From Deltaproteobacteria bacterium (GTDB lineage: Bacteria > Bdellovibrionota_C > UBA2361 > SZUA-149 > JAITKM01), in NCBI GenBank assembly GCA_031278395.1, contig JAITKM010000037.1:1-38557 (forward strand): DNA of 38,557 nucleotides, written 5' to 3'. The notes beneath the pieces are model-generated. The model was not told the DNA's origin. It saw only the letters and a list, made by a program, of their open reading frames with translations, and searched no databases. A program made the translations under genes and the position numbers. This document shows positions 1 to 7,679 of this stretch, piece after piece. The first letter of the stretch is position 1. The number at the start of each line of letters is the position of its first letter.

Positions 1-1557
1 AGCTCGGACATCTCTGAATCAAGTAGTTCCTCATCTACAAGCTCTTTGTCATGCGGAACTAATGAACAGAACGAGTGTCATAACACTTGTTCTACTTCTT
101 ATAACAAATGTAACACTGATTGTAATTCCGACTCGTATTGTGAACTTTGCTGTTCAAATAGTCTTACTGAGTGTTATGAGAGTTGTTTAGATTGCGTCCC
201 TCTAATTCCAGATTGCACCCCGTCGTCGTCTTCGTCGTCCGATTCTAGCGTTGATAGCAGCTCCGACAGTTCAGATAGCTCTAAATCAAGTAATTCGTCG
301 GACAGCTCGGATAGCTCGGATTCCAGCAGCTCGGATAGTTCAAAATCAAGTAGTTCGTCGGACATTTCGGACAGCTCTGAATCAAGCAATTCAAGCACAA
401 ACAGCAGCGGCGGCAACAGCAGCAACACAGTTACAGTCGAAGCGTGTGCCGATGGGTATCCGGGACTTTGTGGGTCTGTAAGTTATTCATACGTATGTAA
501 CAGCTCAGGCACAATAGAATTATCCAATCCAAGCCAGACTCTTACCTATGTTCCAACTGGCAATCTGGCAGATTGGAGTGTTTCAAACGGCGCTAGCTTT
601 AGTCCGAATACAGTAGGATCAACCAGTTTATCAGTCACTGTTTGCGGTCCTGCGGATTCCGGTTTCTCACCATGCAAGGAGGTTACTTTCCGTCCTAGAT
701 CTCCGGCTACTCAATATGGAAGTGAAAATGACGAAGGATATCTTGCGGCTCTTGCCGCCGGTTGCTCTGAATCAAGCAGTTCGTCGGACAGTTCGGATAG
801 CTCGGAATCTAGCAGTTCGTCGGACAGCTCCGATAGTTCTGAATCCAGCATTTCGTCGTCAAGCTCCAGCAGTAGCAGCGTGGGAGGAGTGTTGTTAGGC
901 GTAACGGGTGGAACCTGCCAGTCAACGGGCAACCCTAATACGAGAAAGATTCAACACACAGTGCAGGCAAGTAATGTCAGCATGCCAACAGGGTGGAGTT
1001 ATGGAAATGTGAATATTCCTGAAGTTGAGGTGTATTGTTTGTCGCATCATGATGTGAATGTTCAAAACATTACTTTCTATGACAGTTCAAGCACGCCAAT
1101 GAATTCTCTTACAGACGTGTCTATCAGACATGAGGCCAGATGCCTATGCAATGGTTGCCCGGCAGATTCAACGTGCAATAGCAATGCTGCATGTTTGGCA
1201 TGCTTAGCTAGGTGTCGAACCTGCTATAACAACAATACAGAATGCCATGGAATTAGCGAATGTGTGCCGGAAGAATGCCAGCCCGGAACCTCAAGGTTGC
1301 TAGACGGAACATGTTTGAATTGTTCAGTGCCGGCTAACCCGCCGTCTCCTGTTGGTGGTTTAGGCGGTGCTCAAGTTCCGATGTTTAAGTTATACACGCC
1401 GTGGGAGTGCACAAGTGTTTCGTCGCCTAGTAGTGGCTTAGGAGGCGCTCGAGTTCCAATGTTTAAGCTACATACGCCATGGGAATGCACAAGTGCTTCG
1501 TCGCCTAGCAATGGTTTAGGCGGTGCTCAAGTTCCAATGTTTGTAGGAGCGCCGTAG
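1..1557 (+). CDS. Ser/Asp-repeat, Cys-rich surface protein (5' end outside window)
   Basis: The reading frame is open from base 1 (it begins SSDISESSSS), so this is the C-terminal part of a longer protein; the TTG at 46 is not a credible start. Two Ser-rich tracts built from SSDSSDSSES-like units are encoded at about 200-400 and 763-880. They flank a less repetitive segment with Cys residues and beta-strand-like sequence. A Cys cluster follows at about 1140-1325 (pattern CxCxGCPxxxxC...CxxCxxxC), resembling small disulfide-rich extracellular modules. The end is made of 78-bp tandem repeats. I recognise no enzyme domain. The composition suggests a secreted or cell-surface stalk or adhesin-like protein, which is inference. 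The next gene also encodes an exported protein. The Ser/Asp codons are themselves DNA repeats (AGTTCGTCGGACAGC), so length variation by recombination is plausible. Confidence 0.75.
   Translation, partial: SSDISESSSSSSTSSLSCGTNEQNECHNTCSTSYNKCNTDCNSDSYCELCCSNSLTECYESCLDCVPLIPDCTPSSSSSSDSSVDSSSDSSDSSKSSNSSDSSDSSDSSSSDSSKSSSSSDISDSSESSNSSTNSSGGNSSNTVTVEACADGYPGLCGSVSYSYVCNSSGTIELSNPSQTLTYVPTGNLADWSVSNGASFSPNTVGSTSLSVTVCGPADSGFSPCKEVTFRPRSPATQYGSENDEGYLAALAAGCSESSSSSDSSDSSESSSSSDSSDSSESSISSSSSSSSSVGGVLLGVTGGTCQSTGNPNTRKIQHTVQASNVSMPTGWSYGNVNIPEVEVYCLSHHDVNVQNITFYDSSSTPMNSLTDVSIRHEARCLCNGCPADSTCNSNAACLACLARCRTCYNNNTECHGISECVPEECQPGTSRLLDGTCLNCSVPANPPSPVGGLGGAQVPMFKLYTPWECTSVSSPSSGLGGARVPMFKLHTPWECTSASSPSNGLGGAQVPMFVGAP
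1357..1554 (+). repeat. 78-bp in-frame tandem repeat, about 2.5 copies
   Basis: Copies start at 1357, 1435 and 1513; the third is cut after 42 bp by the stop codon. Each full unit encodes 26 residues of the form GLGGAxVPMFKLxTPWECTS followed by xSSPSx. The copies differ at several mostly synonymous positions, so the duplication is not brand new. Each full unit brings one Cys and one Trp. The function is unknown. Confidence 0.9.
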
Positions 1558-1604
1558 TGTTTTGTAAATAAAAATTATGAATTAGATTAAAAGGAGAGAT
1601 AATA

Positions 1605-2411
1605 ATGTCTATAAATCAAAAAAGTTTATTGATTGTATTTGCTTATCTAGCGTTTTACCCGACTGCTGTTTTTTCTCAAATATCAATGCAGCAGTCGGAG
1701 CATTTGTTAACATCCAGTGGATTAAATAGTCTGGCAACTAGTACACCAGGCTGTGACGGTGAGACAACAAGTGGGGTTAGCGTGCAGCGCGTGAAGCAAC
1801 CTTTTGCAGATTGCAATAGTATATCCTCTTGCAAAACTGCCAATACTATAGGGGCTGTTGATCATGCGACAGCTACTTTTACGTGTAAAGATAATACTTG
1901 TTATACATGGCGTTTAGTTTCTCGTGCGACAATAGGTGGTGTTGCTTATGAAGTATGGCATGACGATGTTGGACTGACTTGGTCAGCCAGAATCATAAAT
2001 GGGAGCACGCAGACTTTTAACTGGTGTCATGCAAGCGGAGCTAATAATGGTGTGGGAAATGCTTATGCCTCAAACGATCCTAACGATTACTGCGACAGCA
2101 GTAGTTATCAAAACCAGACAAATCCTATATCGTTATGTAAGGAAGAGAATTATAGTGAGGTTTTATATGCTAAAAATTCTAAAGGCGGTTTAGGCGGTTG
2201 GTACTTGCCTACGGTTAATGATTATCTTCTGGCGCGTAAGCACGGGATAAGACGGGTTTTGGGTGATATGAACAACGAATGGACATCTACGGTTTATGGG
2301 GATGATACGCGCTACGCGTGGTATTTTGGGAGTGGTGGCCAGTTCGACAGCATCTACAACCGCAACTACTACTACTACGTGCGTTGTGTTACGGCGGTGG
2401 TGGTGCCGTAG
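1605..2411 (+). CDS. Secreted DUF1566/Lcl-type C-lectin-fold protein
   Basis: The 268-residue product has a clear Sec signal peptide: hydrophobic residues 7-24, likely cleavage after VFS before QISMQ. The start is supported by AGGAGAG about 8 nt upstream of ATG 1605. The C-terminal half carries the DUF1566 (Lcl C-terminal) signature: a W-rich core, GGLGGWYLPTVNDY, NNEWTSTVYG, and the terminal YYYVRCV motif. These domains adopt a C-type-lectin-like fold and are common in surface-exposed proteins. Residues 245-258 (2337-2378) are encoded by codons ending almost only in C (TTC, GAC, AGC, ATC, TAC, AAC), unlike the rest of the gene, which favours T or A endings. That is the pattern of a retroelement-diversified variable region. 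It lies downstream of the Ser-rich gene, 47 nt apart, and may be co-expressed. The family call is from motifs seen by eye. Confidence 0.7.
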   Translation: MSINQKSLLIVFAYLAFYPTAVFSQISMQQSEHLLTSSGLNSLATSTPGCDGETTSGVSVQRVKQPFADCNSISSCKTANTIGAVDHATATFTCKDNTCYTWRLVSRATIGGVAYEVWHDDVGLTWSARIINGSTQTFNWCHASGANNGVGNAYASNDPNDYCDSSSYQNQTNPISLCKEENYSEVLYAKNSKGGLGGWYLPTVNDYLLARKHGIRRVLGDMNNEWTSTVYGDDTRYAWYFGSGGQFDSIYNRNYYYYVRCVTAVVVP

Positions 2412-2431
2412 AGGGGCGTGTTCGGCATCCT

Positions 2432-2474
2432 CCGCTACTGCGGTCTGAGCGCAGCTTACTTGCCGCGAAGCGGC
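2432..2474 (+). other. Two GC-rich hairpins just past the DUF1566 gene stop
   Basis: CCGC-tact-GCGG lies at 2432-2443 and GCCGC-gaa-GCGGC at 2462-2474, followed by TCCTAAAAAAAC. The frame of the upstream gene stays open after its TAG up to a TAA at 2478-2480 and remains GC-rich, so this segment seems to belong with the unusual 3' end of that gene. No U-run follows, so an intrinsic terminator is unlikely. Small hairpins downstream of the variable region are a known feature of diversity-generating retroelement targets. Confidence 0.4.
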
Positions 2475-2589
2475 TCCTAAAAAAACTTGTTTGTAAAGGG
2501 GATCTCCGGGTTTACTGGCGTATGTTATAGCAAGAGAGGCACAAAAAGCTACAAAGGCTACAAAAAAAACTGCACCAGAAAAATAAAGA

Positions 2590-2621
2590 GAGGCACACAG
2601 CCAGTCATGGCTGTGTGCCTC
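2590..2621. repeat. Perfect 14-bp inverted repeat, 4-nt loop
   Basis: GAGGCACACAGCCA (2590-2603), loop GTCA, TGGCTGTGTGCCTC (2608-2621). The plus-strand side is followed by ATCAAAATATAAT, with no U-run. Read on the minus strand it is followed by CTCTTTATTTTTCTGG, which could act as a terminator for leftward transcription, but no leftward gene is visible here. A partial copy of the left arm (AAGAGAGGCACA) lies at about 2532-2543. Confidence 0.6.
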
Positions 2622-2670
2622 ATCAAAATATAATAAAATACAAGGTTAAATCTTATATACTTATCTAATT

Positions 2671-2893
2671 TTCAATGGAAAGGCGCGGGCTGTAACCAAT
2701 GACTATGCCATAGACGCACCGGCCCTGCGCAAAGACACGGGCATCCGGGGAACTCGGCCTGACCCTCAAACTCTCAACAACCCTGCCCCTGTCCTTTCCC
2801 CTGTCATTTAAGCTGGGCGTTCAGGGCATGCGGGAAAAAGAGAAGGCGTGGCTGGAAGCTTACGGGCAAAATACGAGTTTTGAAAATGCGTAA
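2671..2893 (+). pseudogene. Frameshifted remnant of an autotransporter-type beta-barrel end
   Basis: One frame reads NGKARAVTNDYAIDAPALRKDTGIRG up to about 2750. A one-base shift then gives ELGLTLKLSTTLPLSFPLSF followed by KLGVQGM and a stop at 2891-2893. The pattern APxLxxDTG...ELGLTLKxS...LPLSxxLGVQG is that of the last strands of autotransporter beta-barrels. The expected final aromatic residue is missing and the tail after GVQG has decayed. There is no start codon or complete domain. The segment is GC-rich compared with the surrounding DNA. I read it as the 3' relic of an outer-membrane protein gene left by deletion or recombination. The family assignment is from memory of such barrels. 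Confidence 0.5.
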
Positions 2894-2914
2894 TTAATTA
2901 ATTAATTAATTAAT
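2891..2914. repeat. (TAAT)6 microsatellite
   Basis: Six exact TAAT units run from the stop codon of the autotransporter remnant towards the nuoJ leader, about 140 bp upstream of nuoJ. Such a tract can change length by slippage. Whether it affects nuo expression is unknown. Nothing else convincing is seen in 2915-3051, which is AT-rich leader sequence. Confidence 0.9.
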
Positions 2915-3051
2915 GTTCATTACTGGTTGAATTTGCCATCATATCCTATCAGAAGAAAACAAGGTAGCCGGTGAAATAGCTAACTAATTAAAATATATTA
3001 TTTTTTTAGATTGACCGCTTGTTGTTTTATCGCTAATACGAAACGGCGATT

Positions 3052-3717
3052 ATGGATTATGAATTAATAACAGCATTTATTTTTGGACTACTCATGCTAG
3101 GGGTTGCTCTTGGGGTTATAGTTGCGAGAAAACCATTTGCCAGCGCCTTATTTTTATTAGCAACACTCTTACTCATGGCTATCAATTTTGCTCTGCTGAG
3201 CGCGGACTTCTTAGCTGTTCTGCAAATAATGATTTATGTAGGAGCAATAGCTGTTCTCATTATATTTATGGTGATTTTACTAGGAGCCGGAAATAAACCA
3301 AATGAAATAGCTAGTTCTGGTTGCGCCTGCTTTCTAAATATTTCATCGTGGTTAGACGGCTTTTTTGATAGTTCTTCAAAACTTGAGTTTATCTCCGAAT
3401 GGTTTCAACGTCTTGTAGCTCAAGGCTTAATTAGCCAATTGCTAACCTTGGCTTTTAAGTTTTTTTTAGTTTTGCTGTTTTCCATAGGTCTTAGCGCGCT
3501 GCTTTATTTTTCAACAGATTGGGAAATAACACTACCCGCAGTTGAACGAACTGGAAGTATCCATGAATTAGGGAGGGTTTTATTTGTTAAATATACTTGG
3601 GTAGTTGAATTTATAGCGATACTTATTTTGGTCGCTATTGTGGGGGCAGTTATGTTAGCTCACGAAGAAAAACAACCCTTATTACCAGGACGCGGCTTAA
3701 AAGCCAAACAAAAATAA
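3052..3717 (+). CDS. nuoJ: NADH-quinone oxidoreductase subunit J
   Basis: The 221-residue membrane subunit of respiratory complex I is homologous to mitochondrial ND6. About five hydrophobic segments are visible; the conserved YVGAIAVLIIFMVILL stretch in helix 3 (about residues 62-77) is the family hallmark and includes the region of the pi-bulge. A hydrophilic loop with two Cys residues (about 80-115) follows and is longer than in many homologues. The C-terminal segment IVGAVMLAHEEK fits NuoJ. The start ATG has no strong Shine-Dalgarno. It is first in a tight nuoJKLMN run; nuoA-I, normally directly upstream, is absent and replaced by accessory DNA. Confidence 0.95.
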   Translation: MDYELITAFIFGLLMLGVALGVIVARKPFASALFLLATLLLMAINFALLSADFLAVLQIMIYVGAIAVLIIFMVILLGAGNKPNEIASSGCACFLNISSWLDGFFDSSSKLEFISEWFQRLVAQGLISQLLTLAFKFFLVLLFSIGLSALLYFSTDWEITLPAVERTGSIHELGRVLFVKYTWVVEFIAILILVAIVGAVMLAHEEKQPLLPGRGLKAKQK

Positions 3718-3726
3718 TAGATAGAT

Positions 3727-4023
3727 ATGATAACATTTTATTTAATAATTGCGGCATTATTATTTGGAATTGGTGTGTTAGGGATACTGGTGCGCAGGAA
3801 TGTTTTAGTTATGTTAATGTGCCTTGAGCTGATGTTGAATGCAGTAAATTTAACCCTTGTCGCCTTTTCAAGATTACACGCTAATCTCGAAGGTCAAATT
3901 TTTGTTTTATTTGTGATGTGTGTTGCAGCAGCGGAGGTGGTTGTTGGATTAGCAATAATCGTCAATTTATTTCGTAATTTTTATACAGTTGATGTTGATA
4001 TAGCAAACGGCTTAAAAAATTAA
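3727..4023 (+). CDS. nuoK: NADH-quinone oxidoreductase subunit K
   Basis: This 98-residue, three-helix subunit of complex I is homologous to ND4L, at the usual length for the family. The two membrane glutamates needed for proton transfer are present in [11 protein letters not shown] (helix 2) and [11 protein letters not shown] (helix 3). It begins 9 nt after the nuoJ stop. The upstream sequence AATAATAGATAGAT has no clear ribosome-binding site. It is in operon with nuoL, 36 nt downstream. Confidence 0.97.
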   Translation: MITFYLIIAALLFGIGVLGILVRRNVLVMLMCLELMLNAVNLTLVAFSRLHANLEGQIFVLFVMCVAAAEVVVGLAIIVNLFRNFYTVDVDIANGLKN

Positions 4024-4041
4024 GAAATTATGTGAACCTAA

Positions 4042-4056
4042 CTTATTAGAAATACC
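4042..4056 (+). promoter_or_regulatory. TTATTAGAAATACC leader motif before nuoL
   Basis: CTTATTAGAAATACC ends 3 nt before the nuoL ATG. Near-identical copies lie just before nuoM, nuoN and the J-protein gene. It has no complementarity to a normal anti-Shine-Dalgarno. The role is unknown; the conserved position suggests a translation or mRNA-level signal. Confidence 0.45.
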
Positions 4057-4059
4057 TTT

Positions 4060-6063
4060 ATGTTGTTAAGTAACGAACATACATTGTTAGCCATACCTTT
4101 ATTGCCTTTAATTGGTTTTGCCTTGAGTTTTATTATAGGTCAAAAGTCTGGCAAACAGCTCAGCGGAATAATTGCCACGAGTTGCGTTTTGCTCTCGTTT
4201 CTTTTGAGTTGCAGCTTGTTTGCGGCTTTGCTCACCGAAAATTCCAAACTTCAAAATAGACTAGCAGAGATTCCAGAATTTACTAATAAATTAAACCTTG
4301 CCTTTTCTGTTTTGCTTGGTGATTGGTTTGTTGTCGGAGCCGTCCGAACTAGTTTTGAGCTATTGTTTGATAACTTATCAGCCGTCATGACTTTAGTAAT
4401 TACGGGCGTGGGCTGCTTAATTCACGTCTATTCTATCGGCTATATGAAAGCTGACGCCGGCCGCCCGAGATTTTTTGCTTATCTCAACTTGTTTGTCTTC
4501 TTTATGTTACTGCTAGTCTTAAGTAACAACTTACTACTGTTGTTTGTTGGCTGGGAAGGAGTCGGACTTTGCTCTTATTTATTAATTGGCTTTTGGTTTA
4601 AAGATCCAAACAATGCCAAGGCAGGACAAAAAGCTTTTATTGTCAATCGCATAGGTGACGCAGCTTTTTTATTAGGTATATTTTTAATTGTAACGCAAGT
4701 GGGTGTGCTAGACTTTGCTAGTATCGCTGAGTCAGTTCAGGTAATTAATCCGCGGCTTATTGAAATCATCGCGCTGTTTTTATTAATCGGGGCAATCGGC
4801 AAAAGCGCTCAAATGCCGCTACACATCTGGTTGCCAGACGCTATGGCTGGACCAACTCCAGTATCAGCTTTAATTCACGCCGCCACAATGGTTACCGCTG
4901 GCGTGTATCTGATAGCTCGCATGTCTTTTTTGTATGTCTTAGCTCCCCAGGTTGAATTACTGATTGCTGTGCTAGGAACCTTGACCGCGCTCTTTGCGGC
5001 AACAATTGCTTTGACGCAGAACGATATCAAGAAAGTGTTAGCTTATTCCACGATTAGCCAATTAGGATTTATGTTTATGGCGCTTGGAGTTGGGGCTTTT
5101 AGTGTAGCTATTTATCATGTTGTAACGCATGCCTTTGGTAAGGCGTGTTTATTTTTATCAGCTGGTTCAGTCATATGCGCTTGCCGGCATGAACAAGATA
5201 TGCGCAAGCTAGATTGCGGCTTATGGAAAAAAATGCCGGAAACTTTTGTCGCATATTTAATGGCGGCGCTGGCAATAGCTGGTTTCCCTTTGACTGCTGG
5301 TTTTTTCTCTAAGGACGCAATTTTATGGTCAGTTTTTTCAAGCAAAACTTTGGTGAGTGAGTTTCTAATTTTTGATGTTTTGCTGACAAAAATTTTATTT
5401 GGGGTGGCGCTGTTCACAGCATTTTTAACTGCGGTTTATCTGCTGCGCTCAGTCGTGTTGATTTTTGGAAAACCTGACGCTGGCGCAAAGGTTCAACTTG
5501 CTACCATTAGTCCGGCAACAGACAGCTCGGAATTCTCAGTTGTTCGCTGGTCACGAACAGCTAATCTAACTATGTTAGTCCCGATTTTAGTTCTAGGTTT
5601 CTTATCACTGGGGTTTGGGCTGGTGGCAGGTAGTTGGTTAATGGAATTTTTGCAGGCTGAAAATCTAGCCATTGAAAAATCTTTTGAAATACTTTCTAGC
5701 ACAGTAGCTGTGGTTGGAATTGCGCTAACAGCAGTAGTCTATTTTTATTATCGGAGTTGGGTTGAACAATTGCTTAACATCAAACTATTTTCTAGGGCAC
5801 ACAAAATACTATTAAACAAGTGGTATGTCGATGAATTATATGACTTGGTGATTGTTAGACCTTTAAGTTTATTGTCAAATATATGTAAATTTATAGACAA
5901 ATTTGTAATTGACGGTTTGATTCAGCTTGGCGCAGCATTAGTTAATTTAGCTGGTGAAACTTTACGAGAATTGCAGACAGGGAAAATTAGCTTTTATTTA
6001 GTTAGCTTGTTTGTGGCTAATCTTACTTTGTTAGTTTTGATATTTATTTTAAAGCTTCCTTGA
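4060..6063 (+). CDS. nuoL: NADH-quinone oxidoreductase subunit L
   Basis: The 667-residue antiporter-like subunit (ND5 homologue) is the largest proton-pumping part of the complex I membrane arm. The conserved core is visible: GWEGVGLCSYLLIGFW, the broken-helix segment LPDAMAGPTPVSALIHAATM, and HAFGKACLFLSAGS. A long amphipathic C-terminal extension after about residue 520, with SRAHKILLNKWYVDELYD, corresponds to the lateral helix that clamps NuoM and NuoN. The length is normal for the family. The stop codon overlaps the leader motif of nuoM. No truncation or missing key residue was noticed. Confidence 0.97.
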   Translation: MLLSNEHTLLAIPLLPLIGFALSFIIGQKSGKQLSGIIATSCVLLSFLLSCSLFAALLTENSKLQNRLAEIPEFTNKLNLAFSVLLGDWFVVGAVRTSFELLFDNLSAVMTLVITGVGCLIHVYSIGYMKADAGRPRFFAYLNLFVFFMLLLVLSNNLLLLFVGWEGVGLCSYLLIGFWFKDPNNAKAGQKAFIVNRIGDAAFLLGIFLIVTQVGVLDFASIAESVQVINPRLIEIIALFLLIGAIGKSAQMPLHIWLPDAMAGPTPVSALIHAATMVTAGVYLIARMSFLYVLAPQVELLIAVLGTLTALFAATIALTQNDIKKVLAYSTISQLGFMFMALGVGAFSVAIYHVVTHAFGKACLFLSAGSVICACRHEQDMRKLDCGLWKKMPETFVAYLMAALAIAGFPLTAGFFSKDAILWSVFSSKTLVSEFLIFDVLLTKILFGVALFTAFLTAVYLLRSVVLIFGKPDAGAKVQLATISPATDSSEFSVVRWSRTANLTMLVPILVLGFLSLGFGLVAGSWLMEFLQAENLAIEKSFEILSSTVAVVGIALTAVVYFYYRSWVEQLLNIKLFSRAHKILLNKWYVDELYDLVIVRPLSLLSNICKFIDKFVIDGLIQLGAALVNLAGETLRELQTGKISFYLVSLFVANLTLLVLIFILKLP

Positions 6064-6077
6064 ATTATTAGAAATAC
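6063..6077 (+). promoter_or_regulatory. AATTATTAGAAATAC leader motif before nuoM
   Basis: The nuoL stop TGA (6061-6063) is directly followed by ATTATTAGAAATAC, ending 8 nt before the nuoM ATG. This matches the motifs at 7647-7663 and 18567-18583 almost exactly. Because it runs directly on from the nuoL stop, the element may couple the two genes, which is inference. Confidence 0.45.
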
Positions 6078-6085
6078 ACTTTGTT

Positions 6086-7573
6086 ATGAATTACGGATTA
6101 AACATACTTTCTATTATTATTTGGACGCCATTGGTAGGCGCCGGGCTGCTCTTTTTTGTGCCGCCGGTTAAGGTGCGGTTAGCTAAATTAGTAGCCCTGC
6201 TCATAACTCTAGCAACTTTTATTTCGTCTGTTAATTTGCTTAGTTTTTTTAACGCTCGGGAGGCCAAGCTGCAGTTTGTAGAAGAAATATCGTGGCTGGC
6301 ACAGTTTGATATCAACTATGTTATAGGGGTCGATGGTATTTCTTTATTATTAGTTTTGCTGACAACACTGCTAACTTTTTTGTTAGTTTTAAGCGTCAAA
6401 ATTGATACCTCAAACATTCGAGCATATTTGGGCTCAATATTACTTCTTGAAACTAGTATTCTCGGGGCTTTTTTAGCTTTAGATGCGATAATTTTTTATA
6501 TGTTCTGGGAATTAATGTTAATACCAGTTTATTTTATGATTGGTATTTGGGGGACAGAGAATCAAGGGAAGAGCGCATTTAAATTTGTAATTTATACGGC
6601 AGTTGGAAGTCTTTTAATGCTGGTAGCAATTATTTATCTAGGTTATCAATTTCAACAGCAGTTTGGAACATATTCATTTTTATTTGCGGATTGGATGAAG
6701 TTACAACTTTCTTTTCAACAGGAAGTCATGTTGTTTCTGGCTTTTGCTTTGGCTTTTGCAATTAAGATTCCAATTTTTCCGTTTCACACGTGGTTACCAA
6801 ACGCCTATACTTCTGCTCCCACTGCGGGAACTATTATCCTGGCGGGCGTTATGTCCAAGTTGGGGCTTTATGGACTAATTAGATTTTGTCTGCCTATTTT
6901 TCCGCAAGCTACGATTTATTTTGCGTCGCTGTTTATGCTGCTGGGTTTGGTTAGTATAATTTACGGAGCCTTAATGGCATGGGTGCAAACAGATCTGAAA
7001 AGGCTAATAGCTTACAGTTCAATTAGCCATCTGGGTTTTTGTGTTCTAGGCTATGCAGCGCTGAATTTAGAGGGGATGAAGGGGTGTATTTTGCAGATGG
7101 TTAATCATGGTCTGATTATAGCAGGGTTATTTTTATTGGTGGAGATTTTAGCGGCTCAGACTAAAAGTCGTTTAATCCTGGATTCTGCTGGACTGGCGGT
7201 AAAATTGCCAGTCTTTGCAACAGTGCTTTTTATTTTTGTGTTAGGCGCAATAGGTTTTCCATTGACGAATGGTTTTGTGGGTGAGTTTTTAGTTATGTTT
7301 GGGACGTTTAAGAGAAACTATTTGTTTGGTGGGCTTGCGGTGTTGGGCGTGATTTTAGGGGCGCTATATATGTTGTCTTGGTATCGTCGAGTGATGTTTG
7401 GAAAATTTAGCACGGCTAATAATAGTGAGTTAGCAGATTTAAATGCTAATGAGCTATTAGTTTTACTTCCATTATTAATGTTAATCTTGATAATTGGGAT
7501 ACACCCACAGCCGCTGTTTAATTTAAGCGAGGCAACAGTTAGGATGTATGTCGAAAGTTTTATAAAAAAATAA
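6086..7573 (+). CDS. nuoM: NADH-quinone oxidoreductase subunit M
   Basis: The 495-residue antiporter-like subunit (ND4 homologue) pumps protons in the complex I membrane arm. Typical segments are present: GVDGISLLLVLLTTLL, FYMFWELMLIPVYFMIGIWG with the conserved helix-5 Glu in FWELML, FPFHTWLPNAYTSAPTAGTI, and LKRLIAYSSISHLGFCVLG. About 14 hydrophobic helices can be followed and the length is normal. It follows nuoL with a 22-nt gap and precedes nuoN by 106 nt, where an inverted repeat lies. Confidence 0.97.
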   Translation: MNYGLNILSIIIWTPLVGAGLLFFVPPVKVRLAKLVALLITLATFISSVNLLSFFNAREAKLQFVEEISWLAQFDINYVIGVDGISLLLVLLTTLLTFLLVLSVKIDTSNIRAYLGSILLLETSILGAFLALDAIIFYMFWELMLIPVYFMIGIWGTENQGKSAFKFVIYTAVGSLLMLVAIIYLGYQFQQQFGTYSFLFADWMKLQLSFQQEVMLFLAFALAFAIKIPIFPFHTWLPNAYTSAPTAGTIILAGVMSKLGLYGLIRFCLPIFPQATIYFASLFMLLGLVSIIYGALMAWVQTDLKRLIAYSSISHLGFCVLGYAALNLEGMKGCILQMVNHGLIIAGLFLLVEILAAQTKSRLILDSAGLAVKLPVFATVLFIFVLGAIGFPLTNGFVGEFLVMFGTFKRNYLFGGLAVLGVILGALYMLSWYRRVMFGKFSTANNSELADLNANELLVLLPLLMLILIIGIHPQPLFNLSEATVRMYVESFIKK

Positions 7574-7584
7574 GCTTGAGTGAT

Positions 7585-7663
7585 CTCTAAAAATTCCAGC
7601 CAAATACTCATTGGTTATATTTAGCGGGAATTTTTAGAGCTCTCTTGAATTATTAGAGATATC
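7585..7663 (+). repeat. Inverted repeat plus leader motif before nuoN (element A)
   Basis: CTCTAAAAATTCC (7585-7597) pairs perfectly with GGAATTTTTAGAG (7627-7639) around a 29-nt loop. It is followed by CTCTCTTGAATTATTAGAGA, then TATC (to 7663), 16 nt before the nuoN ATG. Element B at 18443-18583 has the same architecture before the J-protein gene. It occupies most of the nuoM-nuoN gap. It could be an mRNA-processing or stability hairpin, or a small dispersed palindromic repeat. Confidence 0.6.
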
Positions 7664-7679
7664 GTTTATTGATTAATTT

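Noticed and set aside
200-880. Regular repeats considered as a CRISPR array
   Set aside because: The units are short, in-frame, imperfect and without unique spacers; they are codon repeats.
174-932. Leu/Glu-rich and Arg/Ala-rich frames overlapping the Ser-rich gene on both strands
   Set aside because: They are shadows of the Ser/Asp codon repeats (reverse reading of TCG/AGC/GAC) and have no start signals or family resemblance.
2590-2621. Perfect palindrome as a plus-strand terminator
   Set aside because: No U-run follows on that strand and it lies 180 nt past the nearest stop codon.
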